Part shown: piece by piece, positions 9,664 to 21,651 of the stretch | How the letters are laid out: each line of letters begins with the position of its first letter | Position numbering within the stretch: position 1 is the stretch's first letter | NCBI RefSeq assembly: GCF_010104355.1 | Contig: NZ_CP044972.1 | Coordinates: forward strand, 1,984,001-2,048,000 | DNA: 64,000 bases | From: Hydrogenophaga sp. PBL-H3 | Lineage (GTDB): Bacteria; Pseudomonadota; Gammaproteobacteria; Burkholderiales; Burkholderiaceae_C | Direction: 5' to 3' | Translations under genes and position numbers: made by a program | Notes under the pieces: generated by a model | The model's database searches: none | The model's input: only the letters and a program-made list of their open reading frames with translations | What the model was told of the DNA's origin: nothing

Positions 9664-9834
9664 TTACTTGGGTTGGCTGGCAGGCGCCGGGCTAGCGGGG
9701 GCCTGGCTTTCCGCGGGGGCGGGGGAGGCATCGACGCCGTGCTTTTCTCCACCCATGTCGATGTCACCACCCTTCATGAGTGCGAACAGGCTGACGGCGG
9801 CAAACAGGACGAAGGCGATGAGGATCTTGATCAT
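9664..9834 (-). CDS. Small single-pass membrane protein, unknown function
   Basis: A 56-residue protein opening MIKILIAFVLFAA, one hydrophobic helix (about 2-20), followed by KGGDIDMGGEKHG and an Ala/Pro/Ser-rich tail. The start is taken at ATG 9834; the frame extends 16 codons upstream, but those residues look like translated leader and would put charge and prolines ahead of the helix. No clear Shine-Dalgarno is visible. I have the impression of similar short proteins beside ppsR in Comamonadaceae, but cannot verify this. Function is unknown; it would be anchored in the inner membrane. Confidence 0.6.
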   Translation of the reverse strand: MIKILIAFVLFAAVSLFALMKGGDIDMGGEKHGVDASPAPAESQAPASPAPASQPK

Positions 9835-9975
9835 GGTGTTCGGTGGCGGATGCCACAACATGCACGGGGGCATGGGTTGCAAGGAGGGGCAGAACCCGAA
9901 AACCGATTCTTTTGGTTCAAGCTGACGTCGCTCTGACGGGCGGGGTGCCGCCGGTCCTTGCGGGTCGGCGCGGGC

Positions 9976-10797
9976 TCAGTACTCAAGACGCTCCGGCCGG
10001 ATCTCCTGCAGGATCGTTGTCGCGATTTCTTCGATGGATTTGGTCGTCGTCGACAACCAGCGGATGCCCTCGCGGCGCATCATGCCTTCTGCCTCGCTCA
10101 CTTCCATGCGGCAGTTGTCCAGGCTCGCGTAGCGGGAGTTCGGGCGGCGCTCGTTGCGGATCTCGCTCAGGCGATCGGGCGCGATGGTCAGGCCAAAGAT
10201 CTTCTTGCGGTGTGCCACCAGCGCGGGCGGCAGCTTGCGGCGCTCGAAGTCCTCGGGGATCAGCGGGTAGTTGGAAGCCTTCAAGCCGTACTGCATGGCC
10301 AGGTAGAGCGAGGTCGGCGTCTTGCCGCTGCGGCTCACCCCGACCAGGATCACATCAGACCCCTGCAGGTCCTTGTGGCTCTGGCCGTCGTCGTGCGCCA
10401 GCGAGAAGTTGATGGCCTCGATGCGGTCGTTGTAGGCCTTGCTCTTGGACGCATCGGAGAAGCGCCCCACGCGGTGGTTGGACTTGATGCCCAGCTCATG
10501 TTCCATGGGCTCCACGAAGGTGCCGAACATGTCGAGCATCATGCCGTTGCAGTGTCCTTGAAACACCGCGAGCACCTCCATGTTGACTACCGTGGTGAAC
10601 ACCAGCGGGCGCTTGCCCTCGACCTCGGCGGTGTGGTTGATCTGGCGCACCGCCTGGTGGGCCTTGTCCACGCTGTCCAGAAACGGCAGGCGCACGCGCC
10701 GCACCTCGGTCTCGAACTGGGCCAGCAGGGCGTTGCCGAAGGTTTCGGCGGTGATGCCGGTACCGTCAGAGATGAAGAAGACCGTTCTGTTGGGCAT
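9976..10797 (-). CDS. ppsR: Phosphoenolpyruvate synthase regulatory protein (kinase/pyrophosphorylase)
   Basis: The 273-residue protein matches the DUF299 family: opening [13 protein letters not shown] and a P-loop GVSRSGKT at residues 153-160. PpsR inactivates PEP synthase by ADP-dependent threonine phosphorylation and reactivates it by Pi-dependent dephosphorylation. Length equals the E. coli family norm. It is transcribed divergently from ppsA with 156 bp between them, the standard arrangement. ATG 10797 is the only sensible start. Confidence 0.97.
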   Translation of the reverse strand: MPNRTVFFISDGTGITAETFGNALLAQFETEVRRVRLPFLDSVDKAHQAVRQINHTAEVEGKRPLVFTTVVNMEVLAVFQGHCNGMMLDMFGTFVEPMEHELGIKSNHRVGRFSDASKSKAYNDRIEAINFSLAHDDGQSHKDLQGSDVILVGVSRSGKTPTSLYLAMQYGLKASNYPLIPEDFERRKLPPALVAHRKKIFGLTIAPDRLSEIRNERRPNSRYASLDNCRMEVSEAEGMMRREGIRWLSTTTKSIEEIATTILQEIRPERLEY

Positions 10798-10953
10798 GGG
10801 GCGCGTCCTTACAATACCGGGTGTTGTGTCGGGGCCATTATCCGTGGCGCCGCCGTCTCATTTGCCTCCCTGCCCGGTGCCAGACCCACAACAGAACAAC
10901 AGGTCACCAGCCCCGCATGGACACCCCGGTTTTTCAACCTTAGGAGTTTTCCC

Positions 10954-13359
<2,406 letters not shown>

Positions 13360-13431
13360 CACCAGCCGGGCGCACCGAGGCCCCAGGAAACACCTAGGCG
13401 TCGCAAGGCGCCGAGATGCGATGATTCCGCA

Positions 13432-13701
13432 ATGTCAGAGCCATTCAGCAACGAGAACCACGATCGCCGAGCCCTCGCCTTGAAGGCCGCGTTGCTGATG
13501 GTCCTGTTTGCGGTGTCGTTCGGCCTGTGTTTCTTTGCCCGCGACATCAGCTTTGCGGTGCTCGGTTGGCCGTTCCACTTCTGGGTGGCCTCCCAGGGAG
13601 CGGTGCTGGTGTTCATCGTCATCGTGGTGGTTTACGCGTGGGCCATGAACCGGCTGGAAGCCCAGGCAGAAAGCGAGCAGGGCGGGTCCAGCGATGGCTG
13701 A
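13432..13701 (+). CDS. DUF4212 small subunit of a sodium:solute symporter
   Basis: The 89-residue protein has two hydrophobic helices (about 18-40 and 47-68) and a short acidic tail, as in DUF4212 proteins that accompany VC_2705-type sodium:solute symporters. Its end overlaps the start of the next gene by eight bases, the usual pairing. It is presumed to be an accessory membrane subunit; its exact role is not known. It begins 72 bp after ppsA, and no terminator was seen between them. Confidence 0.9.
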   Translation: MSEPFSNENHDRRALALKAALLMVLFAVSFGLCFFARDISFAVLGWPFHFWVASQGAVLVFIVIVVVYAWAMNRLEAQAESEQGGSSDG

Positions 13702-15757
13702 GCTCCCCGCCTACGCTGCCTACAAACGACGGCTGCACCGGATCCTGACGCTCTACATCCTGGCGCTGATCGCCTTCCTGCTGCTGATGGCCTGGGCCGA
13801 GCGCAGCGGTTTGTCGAGAAGCTGGCTCGGTCCGATCTTTCTGTTTTCCACCGTCATGATGTACGGGGGCATCGGCATCTACGGGCGCACTGTCGATCCC
13901 GAGGAGTACTACGTGGCGGGGCGTCGTATTCCGCCCGTCTACAACGGCATGGCCGCTGCGGCGGACTGGATGAGCGCAGCCTCATTCATCAGCCTTGCGG
14001 GCGGCCTCTACCTGCAAGGCTTTGGAGGCACCGAAGGTCAGGTGGGCGGCCTGGCCTACGTCATGGGCTGGACGGGCGGCTTCTGCCTGGTGGCCTTGCT
14101 GATCGCGCCCCATCTGCGCCGGCTCAACCTCTACACCGTGCCCGACTATTTCAAGCTGCGCTACGGCGGCAACTGGCCGCGGCGCATTGCGGCGTTTTCC
14201 GCGGTGCTGTGTTCCTTCACCTATGTGGTGGCGCAAATCTATGGCATCGGCCTGGTGGCATCGCGCCTGACCGGCGTGCAATTCGAGATCGGCATCATGC
14301 TCGGCCTTGGCGGTGTGGTGCTGTGCTCGTTTCTCGGTGGCATGCGCGCCATCACCTGGACGCAGGTGGCGCAGTACATCATCTTGCTGCTGGCATTCCT
14401 CATTCCAGTTTCATGGCTTGCCTACAAACAAGTGGGCAATCCGTTGGCCCCGCTGGTGTATGGCAAGCAGATCGAGAAGATCACCAAGCTTGAACACGAA
14501 CTCATGGCCTCGCCCTCGGAGCAGCAAGTGCAGGCGGAGTTTCTGCGACGGGCAAACCAGTACGCGGTGTGGCTGCAGGACGTGGAAGGCACGCTTACAC
14601 GTGAACGCGCATTGGCGGAGGAGCACGTGCGAACGCTCAAGGCTCAGAATGCGCCACAACAATTGGTGAATGCTGCGGGGCGCCAGCTCTCCGCGCTGCC
14701 CAAGGACGTGGCCACTGCGCGGGAGCGCTGGACCCAGGCGATGAAGGAAAGCCAGGAGCGTTCGCGGCCACTCGGCGGCTTGCTGCCCCACAGCCAGGCG
14801 TTCGCGGGAGACCCCGATGGAACGCCGGCACAGCAGCAGGCATTTCAGTCCTCACGCGCCAATTTTCTGGCCCTCATGTTCTGCCTGATGTTGGGCACTG
14901 CCGGATTGCCACACCTGCTGACTCGCTACTTCACCACGCCCTCGGTGGCCACGGCGAGGGCTTCCGTGGCATGGACACTTTTCTTCATTGCCCTGCTTTA
15001 TCTGAGTGCGCCCGCGCTGGCGGTGCTGGTCAAGTTCGAGGTGATGCAGAACGTGGTGGGCAGCAGCTTCGATGCCCTGCCAGCCTGGATCGCGCAATGG
15101 GCTCGCCTGGATTCGTCGCTGGTGTCGGTGAGCGATGTCAATGGAGATGGCATCCTGCAGTTCGGTGAAATCCGCCTGGGGGCCGACGTGATCATGCTGG
15201 CCACGCCAGAGCTCGGCGGCATGCCCTATGTGGTGTCGGGGCTGGTGGCTGCGGGTGGCCTGGCTGCGGCACTGTCCACTGCTGACGGGTTGCTGCTGAC
15301 GATCAGCAACTCGCTGGTGCGAGATACCTATTGCAGTGAGGTCAAGCGCGTTGTGCCGCCCGAGCAGCGCGTGATTCTGTCCAAGTTCGTTCTGCTGAGT
15401 GTGGCCACCGTGGCGGCTTTTGTGGCGGCTTACAAGCCTGCAGAGATCTTGCCGCTGGTGGCCTCGTCATTCTCGCTGGCTGCATCGGCGCTCGTTCCCG
15501 CCATGATCATGGGCATCTTCTGGTCACGCACCACGGGCGCGGCTGCGGTTGCCGGCATGTTGCTGGGCCTGGGCCTGACCGTGGCCTACATGATGGTCAA
15601 CGCGCCGCTTGTGCGCGCCTGGGTGGGACTGGCTCCGGGACAGAACCTCTGGTTCAGCATTCAGCCCGTTTCTGCCGGCGTTTTTGGCGTGCCGCTGGGC
15701 TTCGCCGTGATCATCGCCGTGAGCTGTTTGTGGCGTCGGAGCCCCTCTTTACCCTAG
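13694..15757 (+). CDS. Sodium:solute symporter, VC_2705/ActP-like
   Basis: A 687-residue inner-membrane carrier of the SSS family, with about 13 helices and conserved EEYYVAGR, AADWMSAASF and STADGLLLT segments. It is longer than ActP because of a hydrophilic insert (about 260-390) rich in charged helix, after which the membrane core resumes. A canonical EF-hand-like loop (D481, N483, D485, G486, E492 in DVNGDGILQFGE) precedes a later helix; I recall similar loops in this subfamily. Substrate is probably a short carboxylate such as acetate or pyruvate, inferred from the family and from ppsA upstream. Overlaps the DUF4212 gene. Confidence 0.9.
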   Translation: MAELPAYAAYKRRLHRILTLYILALIAFLLLMAWAERSGLSRSWLGPIFLFSTVMMYGGIGIYGRTVDPEEYYVAGRRIPPVYNGMAAAADWMSAASFISLAGGLYLQGFGGTEGQVGGLAYVMGWTGGFCLVALLIAPHLRRLNLYTVPDYFKLRYGGNWPRRIAAFSAVLCSFTYVVAQIYGIGLVASRLTGVQFEIGIMLGLGGVVLCSFLGGMRAITWTQVAQYIILLLAFLIPVSWLAYKQVGNPLAPLVYGKQIEKITKLEHELMASPSEQQVQAEFLRRANQYAVWLQDVEGTLTRERALAEEHVRTLKAQNAPQQLVNAAGRQLSALPKDVATARERWTQAMKESQERSRPLGGLLPHSQAFAGDPDGTPAQQQAFQSSRANFLALMFCLMLGTAGLPHLLTRYFTTPSVATARASVAWTLFFIALLYLSAPALAVLVKFEVMQNVVGSSFDALPAWIAQWARLDSSLVSVSDVNGDGILQFGEIRLGADVIMLATPELGGMPYVVSGLVAAGGLAAALSTADGLLLTISNSLVRDTYCSEVKRVVPPEQRVILSKFVLLSVATVAAFVAAYKPAEILPLVASSFSLAASALVPAMIMGIFWSRTTGAAAVAGMLLGLGLTVAYMMVNAPLVRAWVGLAPGQNLWFSIQPVSAGVFGVPLGFAVIIAVSCLWRRSPSLP

Positions 15758-15883
15758 GGGTTTGCACTGATCCAGGGGGTCCGTTGCACCCCCTTCATGG
15801 GTTCTGTCAGCTTGCAGTCAGACGCTCTTCAAAGACTACGTCCGCTGCCCCTGTCGGGTCACAACCAAGGAGATATTCACATC

Positions 15884-17566
15884 ATGGCAACATCGACGGC
15901 AACTGCTTCCGCACCGATGACCAAGGAGGAGCGCAAGGTCATCTTTGCATCCTCACTCGGCACGGTTTTCGAGTGGTACGACTTCTACCTTTACGGCTCG
16001 CTCGCGGCCATCATCGCGCGGCAGTTCTTCTCCGGCCTGGATCCAACATCCGCCTACATCTTCGCGCTGCTGGCCTTCGCGGCGGGCTTCCTGGTTCGTC
16101 CTTTCGGTGCCATCTTCTTCGGCCGGCTGGGCGACATGATCGGTCGCAAGTACACCTTCCTGGTGACCATTCTGATCATGGGTGCTTCCACGTTCATCGT
16201 GGGCCTGCTCCCCAGCTACGCCTCGATCGGCATGGCTGCTCCCGTCATCCTGATCGTCCTGCGCATGCTGCAAGGCCTGGCGCTGGGCGGTGAGTACGGT
16301 GGCGCAGCAACCTACGTGGCCGAACATGCGCCCCATGGCAAGCGCGGCGCATACACCGCGTGGATCCAGACCACGGCAACGCTGGGCCTGTTCCTGTCGC
16401 TGCTGGTCATTCTGGGTGTGCGCACCGCGATCGGCGACAAGGAGTTTGGTGATTGGGGCTGGCGTGTTCCATTCCTGCTGTCGGTCGTCCTGTTGGGTAT
16501 CTCGGTGTGGATTCGTCTGAGCCTCAACGAATCGCCCGCGTTCCAGAAGATGAAGTCCGAAGGCAAGACCTCGAAAGCTCCATTGACCGAGTCCTTCGGC
16601 GAGTGGAAGAACCTCAAGGTCGTGATCATTGCGCTGCTGGGCCTCACGGCAGGTCAAGCCGTGGTCTGGTACACGGGTCAGTTCTATGCGCTGTTCTTCC
16701 TGACCACGATTGCCAAGGTCGACGCCACCACGGCCAACCTGTTGATCGCTGCCTCGCTGTTGATCGGCACGCCGTTCTTCATCGTGTTCGGCTCGTTGTC
16801 CGACAAGATCGGCCGCAAGCCAATCATCATGGGTGGTTGCCTGATCGCTGCGCTGACCTACTTCACGGTCTTCCCGATGTTGCTTAACTACGCCAACCCG
16901 GCGCTGGTGGAAGCACAACGGGTCAGCAAGGTGACCGTGACGGCCAACCTCGCGGAATGCTCGTTCCAGGGAAGCCCGATTGCACGCGACATCGATTTCC
17001 GCACCTCGTGCGATATCGCCAAGCGCGCCTTGACCCAGTCCTACATTCCTTACCTCAGCGTGCAGGGCACGGCGGGTACGGCGGCAACGATCACGTTGGG
17101 TGACAAGGTATTGACGGCTCCCGTCGGTGTTCTCAACGAGAAGCGCAACGGCTTCACACCTGAAAGCGCCAAGGCCATTGCCGACTTCCGCAAGGAGCTC
17201 GCCGATACCGCCAAGGCCGCCAGCCTCACGGTGCCTGCCGATCCTGCGAAGATGAACAAAGGCATGGTGCTGGTGATCCTGGTCTTCCTGGTGATTCTGG
17301 TGACCATGGTTTATGGCCCCATCGCCGCCATGTTGGTCGAACTCTTCCCCACCCGCATCCGCTACACCTCGATGAGCTTGCCGTACCACATCGGCAATGG
17401 CTGGTTCGGTGGCTTGCTGCCCACCACGGCATTTGCCATGGTGGCCGCGACCGGGGATATCTACTACGGGTTGTGGTACCCGGTGATCGTTGCCACGGGC
17501 ACTTTCATCATCGGCATGATCTTCATCAAGGAAACCAAGGACGTCGACATCTACGCTCGCGACTGA
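15884..17566 (+). CDS. MHS-family metabolite:proton symporter (MFS)
   Basis: The 560-residue carrier shows the MHS signatures: GTVFEWYDFYLYG in helix 1, GRLGDMIGRK in the first cytoplasmic loop, and RMLQGLALGGEYGGA. Typical members have about 430-450 residues; the extra length is a hydrophilic insert at about 335-458 between helices, holding two cysteines (Cys359, Cys376). Substrate is probably an organic acid or osmolyte but cannot be read from sequence. ATG 15884 has AAGGAG at 15867-15872; longer in-frame starts lack this. A strong terminator follows at 17602. Confidence 0.9.
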   Translation: MATSTATASAPMTKEERKVIFASSLGTVFEWYDFYLYGSLAAIIARQFFSGLDPTSAYIFALLAFAAGFLVRPFGAIFFGRLGDMIGRKYTFLVTILIMGASTFIVGLLPSYASIGMAAPVILIVLRMLQGLALGGEYGGAATYVAEHAPHGKRGAYTAWIQTTATLGLFLSLLVILGVRTAIGDKEFGDWGWRVPFLLSVVLLGISVWIRLSLNESPAFQKMKSEGKTSKAPLTESFGEWKNLKVVIIALLGLTAGQAVVWYTGQFYALFFLTTIAKVDATTANLLIAASLLIGTPFFIVFGSLSDKIGRKPIIMGGCLIAALTYFTVFPMLLNYANPALVEAQRVSKVTVTANLAECSFQGSPIARDIDFRTSCDIAKRALTQSYIPYLSVQGTAGTAATITLGDKVLTAPVGVLNEKRNGFTPESAKAIADFRKELADTAKAASLTVPADPAKMNKGMVLVILVFLVILVTMVYGPIAAMLVELFPTRIRYTSMSLPYHIGNGWFGGLLPTTAFAMVAATGDIYYGLWYPVIVATGTFIIGMIFIKETKDVDIYARD

Positions 17567-17601
17567 TGCCGACAGCACCCCTTGCGGGTGCCTCCTCGCT
17601 C

Positions 17602-17633
17602 AAAAGTGCCCGCCCCGTGCGGGCACTTTTTTT
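17602..17633 (+). terminator. Rho-independent terminator after the MHS symporter
   Basis: A near-perfect stem pairs AAAAGTGCCCGC with GCGGGCACTTTT around a short CCCGT loop and ends in a run of seven T. It lies 35 bases after the symporter stop codon. Confidence 0.9.
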
Positions 17634-17775
17634 CGCTACAACTTTCAGCGTATGGACAAACCCCAGTTCAAATGACCACAGCCTCGTGCAAAGCTTGGCA
17701 GTTATGTAGACGAAACCGCCTCTTTTTGGCGTCACCAAGCGCTGGCCAGCCACGCAGCGCTCCATTGGGAACAGC

Positions 17776-18249
17776 ATGATTGTTGCGAAAACCGAAGCCG
17801 GAATCCGTGTATTGAAGGATCGCTCGATCCCATTGACACCGAGGCAGCGTTCGGCGTTCATCCTGATCGACGGCAAGCGCACGCTGGATCAAATCCTGAC
17901 CTCGTCCGCAGCCATGGGTGTTTCGCGCGAGGACGTGGAGCAGCTCTTTCAGTTGGGACTCATCACAGACACCTCTCCCGTCGAGACGCAGGCAGAGCAG
18001 GACGCCCGGGTGCTCAACTCCGCTGCGATCAACGTTCACAACGCGCGCAGCCCGACTCAGCGCTACCAGGATGCCTATCCCATTGCCACCCAGCTCACCG
18101 CCGCGCTGGGGTTGCGTGGGGTGCTCCTCAATCTGGCGGTGGAGGGCGCTGGCAACTACGATCAACTGCTGGCACTGGCCCCACGCATTCGCGACGCCGT
18201 GGGGGCTGAGAAGTACGCCACGCTGGACAGGGCATTGAGGGATCTTTGA
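17776..18249 (+). CDS. Conserved hypothetical protein with N-terminal winged-helix-like module
   Basis: 157 residues, not recognised as a named family. The N-terminal 65 residues show a pattern I associate with a winged-helix-like module: KTxxGxxxL, then RQRxxxxLIDGKRT, then a helix and GLI. A related pattern occurs in the small protein at 38763-39017. The C-terminal part (about 90-157) is a compact helical domain without catalytic motifs. No signal peptide or membrane helix. It stands alone between a terminator and the rpsF promoter. Function unknown; a regulatory adaptor is one possibility. Confidence 0.7.
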   Translation: MIVAKTEAGIRVLKDRSIPLTPRQRSAFILIDGKRTLDQILTSSAAMGVSREDVEQLFQLGLITDTSPVETQAEQDARVLNSAAINVHNARSPTQRYQDAYPIATQLTAALGLRGVLLNLAVEGAGNYDQLLALAPRIRDAVGAEKYATLDRALRDL

Positions 18250-18287
18250 GGCGCTGGAGGCGTGTTGTCGTCCCAGAAGGGACACTT

Positions 18288-18296
18288 TGCTATAAT
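18288..18296 (+). promoter_or_regulatory. Extended -10 promoter for the rpsF operon
   Basis: A perfect TATAAT (18291-18296) is preceded directly by TGC, the extended -10 motif. No good -35 lies at 17 bp; TTGTCG at 18265 is 20 bp away. It is 90 bp ahead of rpsF, suggesting a leader that might hold an autoregulatory ribosomal-protein site. Confidence 0.6.
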
Positions 18297-18386
18297 CGTG
18301 GGCTTGCCTTGCTGCACCCCATCCGACGCTGGGGGTAGCTTTAACCCAAGCCCGCCCATCGGCGGGTGAATCCACAAGGAGAGTCC

Positions 18387-18776
18387 ATGCGTCATTACGA
18401 AATCGTTTTGCTGATCCACCCGGATCAAAGCGAACAGGTTCCAGCCATGCTGGAGCGCTACAAGGGCATGATCACCGCCGGCGGCGGCAAGATCCACCGC
18501 GTTGAAGACTGGGGTCGTCGCCAGATGGCATACCAGATCAACAAGCTGTCCAAGGCCCACTACCTGTGCGTCAACATCGAGGCCGATCAGGCCGTGATGG
18601 CTGAACTGGAGCATGCCTTCAAGTTCAACGACGCCGTGCTGCGCCACCTGACCGTGCTGCGCAAGAAAGCCGACACCGGCCCATCTTCGATGATGAAGTC
18701 GGTCGAGCGCGAAGAAGCCCGCAAGCTTCAGCAGCCCGCCCAGCAGCACCAACCGCAGGAACAGGCCCAGGCTTGA
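18387..18776 (+). CDS. rpsF: 30S ribosomal protein S6
   Basis: The 129-residue protein opens [18 protein letters not shown], the S6 hallmark, and ends in a Gln-rich tail ([15 protein letters not shown]) in place of the acidic tail of E. coli S6. It binds 16S rRNA with S18 in the platform of the small subunit. ATG 18387 follows AAGGAGAG; an ATG seven codons earlier (18366) lacks this. First gene of rpsF-priB-rpsR-rplI. Confidence 0.97.
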   Translation: MRHYEIVLLIHPDQSEQVPAMLERYKGMITAGGGKIHRVEDWGRRQMAYQINKLSKAHYLCVNIEADQAVMAELEHAFKFNDAVLRHLTVLRKKADTGPSSMMKSVEREEARKLQQPAQQHQPQEQAQA

Positions 18777-18802
18777 TGCCCGGTGCGCGTTAACGTCAAC
18801 GG

Positions 18803-19090
18803 GTGAACCAGACTCAATTGTCGGCCGTGGTGGTGCAGGTGCAGAGCCTGCGGTACACGCCGGCAGGCATACCGGCAGTCAACCTCGTGCTCGAACACGA
18901 ATCACAGATTGTCGAACTGGACACCCCCAGGCAAGTGAAACTGCAACTCAGGGCCATCGCCTTCGGGTCGCACGCCGAAATCCTCTCCCGACAGGGCCTC
19001 GATTCGGTTTGTGAGTTTCACGGCTTCTTGACCAACGCGCGCAATGGCAAAGGCGTGGTGTTCCACATCCAAGATTTCAGCAAGACATAG
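18803..19090 (+). CDS. priB: Primosomal replication protein N
   Basis: A 95-residue OB-fold single-stranded-DNA-binding protein that helps PriA restart stalled forks and reload DnaB. The sequence pattern ([19 protein letters not shown], then LEHESQ) fits PriB/SSB-like folds. It starts with GTG 18803. Position between rpsF and rpsR is the conserved proteobacterial layout; dnaB lies just downstream of the same block. Confidence 0.93.
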   Translation: MNQTQLSAVVVQVQSLRYTPAGIPAVNLVLEHESQIVELDTPRQVKLQLRAIAFGSHAEILSRQGLDSVCEFHGFLTNARNGKGVVFHIQDFSKT

Positions 19091-19101
19091 GAAGGCCCAT
19101 C

Positions 19102-19383
19102 ATGGCGTCACCCAAACGTTTCAACAAAGACAAGCGCCCCAAGCGCAACACCCAATCGCTGCTGTTCAAGCGCAAGCGCTTCTGCCGCTTCACCGTGGCC
19201 AACGTCGAAGAAGTCGACTACAAGGACGTTGACGTCCTGCGCGACTTCATCGCCGAGAACGGCAAGATCATCCCCGCGCGCCTGACCGGCACGCGTGCCT
19301 TCTACCAACGTCAGGTCAACACCGCCATCAAGCGCGCGCGCTTCCTTGGCATGTTGCCTTACAGCGACCAGCACCGCGTCTGA
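19102..19383 (+). CDS. rpsR: 30S ribosomal protein S18
   Basis: 93 residues, strongly basic, with the S18 core ([17 protein letters not shown] and later [17 protein letters not shown]). It pairs with S6 on the 30S platform. ATG 19102 follows GGAAGG and lies 11 bases after priB. One of the most conserved proteins in the window. Confidence 0.98.
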   Translation: MASPKRFNKDKRPKRNTQSLLFKRKRFCRFTVANVEEVDYKDVDVLRDFIAENGKIIPARLTGTRAFYQRQVNTAIKRARFLGMLPYSDQHRV

Positions 19384-19396
19384 AAGAGAGCCTGAC

Positions 19397-19849
19397 ATGC
19401 AAATCATCCTGCTCGACAAAGTTGTCAATCTCGGCGCCCTCGGCGATGTGGTCAAGGTCAAGGACGGCTACGCCCGCAACTTCCTGATTCCTTCCGGCCG
19501 CGCCCGCCGCGCCACGCAAAATGCCATCGCCGAATTCGAAGCACGCCGCGTCGAACTCGAAAAGGTGGCCGCTGCCAAGCACGCTGAAGCCCAGGCCTTG
19601 GGTGAAAAGCTCTCCGCCGTGACGGTCAAGCTGTCGCAGAAAGCCGGTGTTGACGGTCGCCTGTTTGGCTCCGTCACCAACCACGACGTGTCCGAAGAGC
19701 TGAACAAACAAGGCTTCAAGGTTGCGAAGTCGCAAGTGCGCATGCCCAACGGTCCCCTGAAGAACGTGGGCGACTACACGGTGAGCGTGAACCTGCACAC
19801 CGACGTGACGGTCGACGTCAACGTCACGGTGCTCGGCGAAACCGCCTGA
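19397..19849 (+). CDS. rplI: 50S ribosomal protein L9
   Basis: The 150-residue protein opens [17 protein letters not shown], has the long connecting helix (about 40-75) and a C-terminal RNA-binding domain ending with VNVTVLGE. It bridges neighbouring ribosomes and binds 23S rRNA near the L1 stalk. ATG 19397 lies 13 bases after rpsR and has AAAGAGAG upstream. The operon ends at the following terminator. Confidence 0.98.
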   Translation: MQIILLDKVVNLGALGDVVKVKDGYARNFLIPSGRARRATQNAIAEFEARRVELEKVAAAKHAEAQALGEKLSAVTVKLSQKAGVDGRLFGSVTNHDVSEELNKQGFKVAKSQVRMPNGPLKNVGDYTVSVNLHTDVTVDVNVTVLGETA

Positions 19850-19879
19850 GTCCCGCGCGGGCGCCCAGGCGCTTCGCTG

Positions 19880-19912
19880 AAAAGCCGCTGCCCTTCGGGC
19901 CGCGGCTTTTTT
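19880..19912 (+). terminator. Terminator after rplI
   Basis: A stem pairs AAAAGCCGC with GCGGCTTTT around a TGCCCTTCGGGCC centre that can itself fold with a UUCG tetraloop, followed by TT. It separates the ribosomal-protein operon from dnaB. Confidence 0.9.
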
Positions 19913-20047
19913 GTTGGATTTTGTGTGGCCTGGGTGTCCTGATGGACCCGCCCGTCATCCACCACTTTTACCGGGCTTGTCCACAGACTTGTCCCATGAC
20001 TTTCCAGGGTCCAGCGCTTACCATGGCCCTTTACTTTTTCCACGCCG

Positions 20048-21475
20048 ATGTCCGCCGTCTTTTCCAGCTCTTTCTCTTCTTTTGATGCCGGCCTGGACGA
20101 AGGAGGCGGTGGCGCTGACCGCCAGATCGCACAGCTGCGCGTTCCCCCTCATTCCATCGAAGCCGAGTCCAGTGTTCTGGGTGGTCTGTTGCTCGACAAC
20201 GGTGCCTGGGATCGGGTGGCTGATCTCGTCAACGATTCCGACTTCTACCGTTACGAGCATCGCCTGACGTATTCCGTCATTGCCACGCTGGTCAATGCCA
20301 GCAAGCCGGCTGACGTGGTGACCGTGTTCGAGCACCTGCAGAACCTGGGCAAGGCCGAGGAGGCCGGCGGCCTTGCGTACCTCAACTCGCTGGCGCAGTA
20401 CGTGCCGAGCGCGGCCAATATCCGCCGCTATGCGGAGATCGTGCGCGAGAGGGCCATCCTGCGCAAGCTGGTTGCTGCCAGCGACGAGATCGCCACGGCA
20501 GCATTCAACACGCAGGGCAAGGCGGTTGAGAAAATCCTTGACGAGGCCGAACAGAAGATCTTCAACATCGGCGAGGAAGGCTCGCGGATGAAGGAAGGCT
20601 TCCAGGGCATGGACACGCTCGTGGTCGAGTTGCTCGACCGTGTGCAGGAAATGGCCGACAACCCCAACGACATCACCGGTGTGCCCACTGGCTTCGTCGA
20701 TCTGGATCGCATGACTTCGGGCTTGCAGGCCGGTGACCTGGTGGTGCTGGCCGCGCGCCCTTCCATGGGCAAGACGGCGTTCGCCATCAACATCGCCGAG
20801 CACGTGGCGCTCAATGAGGGCCTGCCGGTGGCGGTGTTCTCAATGGAAATGGGCGCCTCCCAGCTGGCGGTTCGTATCGTTGGTTCGATCGGTCGTATCA
20901 ACCAGTCTCACCTGCGCAATGGCAAGCTCACCGATGACGAATGGCCGCGGTTGACCGAAGCGATTGAAAAGCTGCGCAACGTCTCGTTGCACATCGACGA
21001 AACCCCGGGTCTCACCGCCAGCGTGCTGCGCGCCAACGCGCGGCGGCTATCGCGCCAGTGCGGCAAGCTGGGCCTGATCGTGGTCGACTACTTGCAGCTC
21101 ATGAGCGGCAGCGGCGGCGACGGCGACAACCGGGCCTCGGAGCTGGGTGAAATTTCGCGAGGCTTGAAGATGCTCGCGAAGGAACTGCAGTGCCCGGTGA
21201 TCGCGCTCTCGCAGCTCAACCGCAGCGTGGAGACGCGCACCGACAAGCGCCCGATGATGAGCGATCTGCGCGAATCGGGTGCCATCGAGCAGGATGCAGA
21301 CATCATCATGTTCATTTACCGCGATGAGTACTACACCAAGGACGCGTGCAAGGAGCCGGGCGTGGCCGAGATCATCATCGGCAAGCAGCGAAATGGCCCC
21401 ACGGGCACGGTGAAGCTGGCTTTCCTGAACATGCTCACGCGTTTCGAAAGCCTCGCCGGTGGCGGGGATTACTGA
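20048..21475 (+). CDS. dnaB: Replicative DNA helicase
   Basis: 475 residues. An N-terminal DnaB domain (LRVPPHSIEAESSVLGGLL) is followed by the RecA-like ATPase: Walker A in ARPSMGKTAFA, Walker B-like LIVVDYLQLM, and DLRESGAIEQDAD. It forms the hexamer that unwinds DNA at the fork. The first 25 residues are a low-complexity Ser/Gly extension before the conserved core. No intein is present. It has its own leader after the rplI terminator. Confidence 0.98.
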   Translation: MSAVFSSSFSSFDAGLDEGGGGADRQIAQLRVPPHSIEAESSVLGGLLLDNGAWDRVADLVNDSDFYRYEHRLTYSVIATLVNASKPADVVTVFEHLQNLGKAEEAGGLAYLNSLAQYVPSAANIRRYAEIVRERAILRKLVAASDEIATAAFNTQGKAVEKILDEAEQKIFNIGEEGSRMKEGFQGMDTLVVELLDRVQEMADNPNDITGVPTGFVDLDRMTSGLQAGDLVVLAARPSMGKTAFAINIAEHVALNEGLPVAVFSMEMGASQLAVRIVGSIGRINQSHLRNGKLTDDEWPRLTEAIEKLRNVSLHIDETPGLTASVLRANARRLSRQCGKLGLIVVDYLQLMSGSGGDGDNRASELGEISRGLKMLAKELQCPVIALSQLNRSVETRTDKRPMMSDLRESGAIEQDADIIMFIYRDEYYTKDACKEPGVAEIIIGKQRNGPTGTVKLAFLNMLTRFESLAGGGDY

Positions 21476-21651
21476 CACATAGAGTCAAGCTTTCCCTGTA
21501 TTCAGTTTTCGCTGTTTCTGTCAACACCCTTGATCGACCGGATTGGTGCTTCTGTCGAGCCGGTGTAACGAGCTGAATCACCCCTCAAGAGGGTCGGACA
21601 TGCAGCCGATCTTTGAAGCAACCCCTTCAAAAAGGGCTTCAAGGAACACGC

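Noticed and set aside
15953..17578. 541-residue minus-strand frame opposite the MHS symporter
   Set aside because: Asp/Gln/His-rich shadow; the plus strand encodes obvious transmembrane segments.
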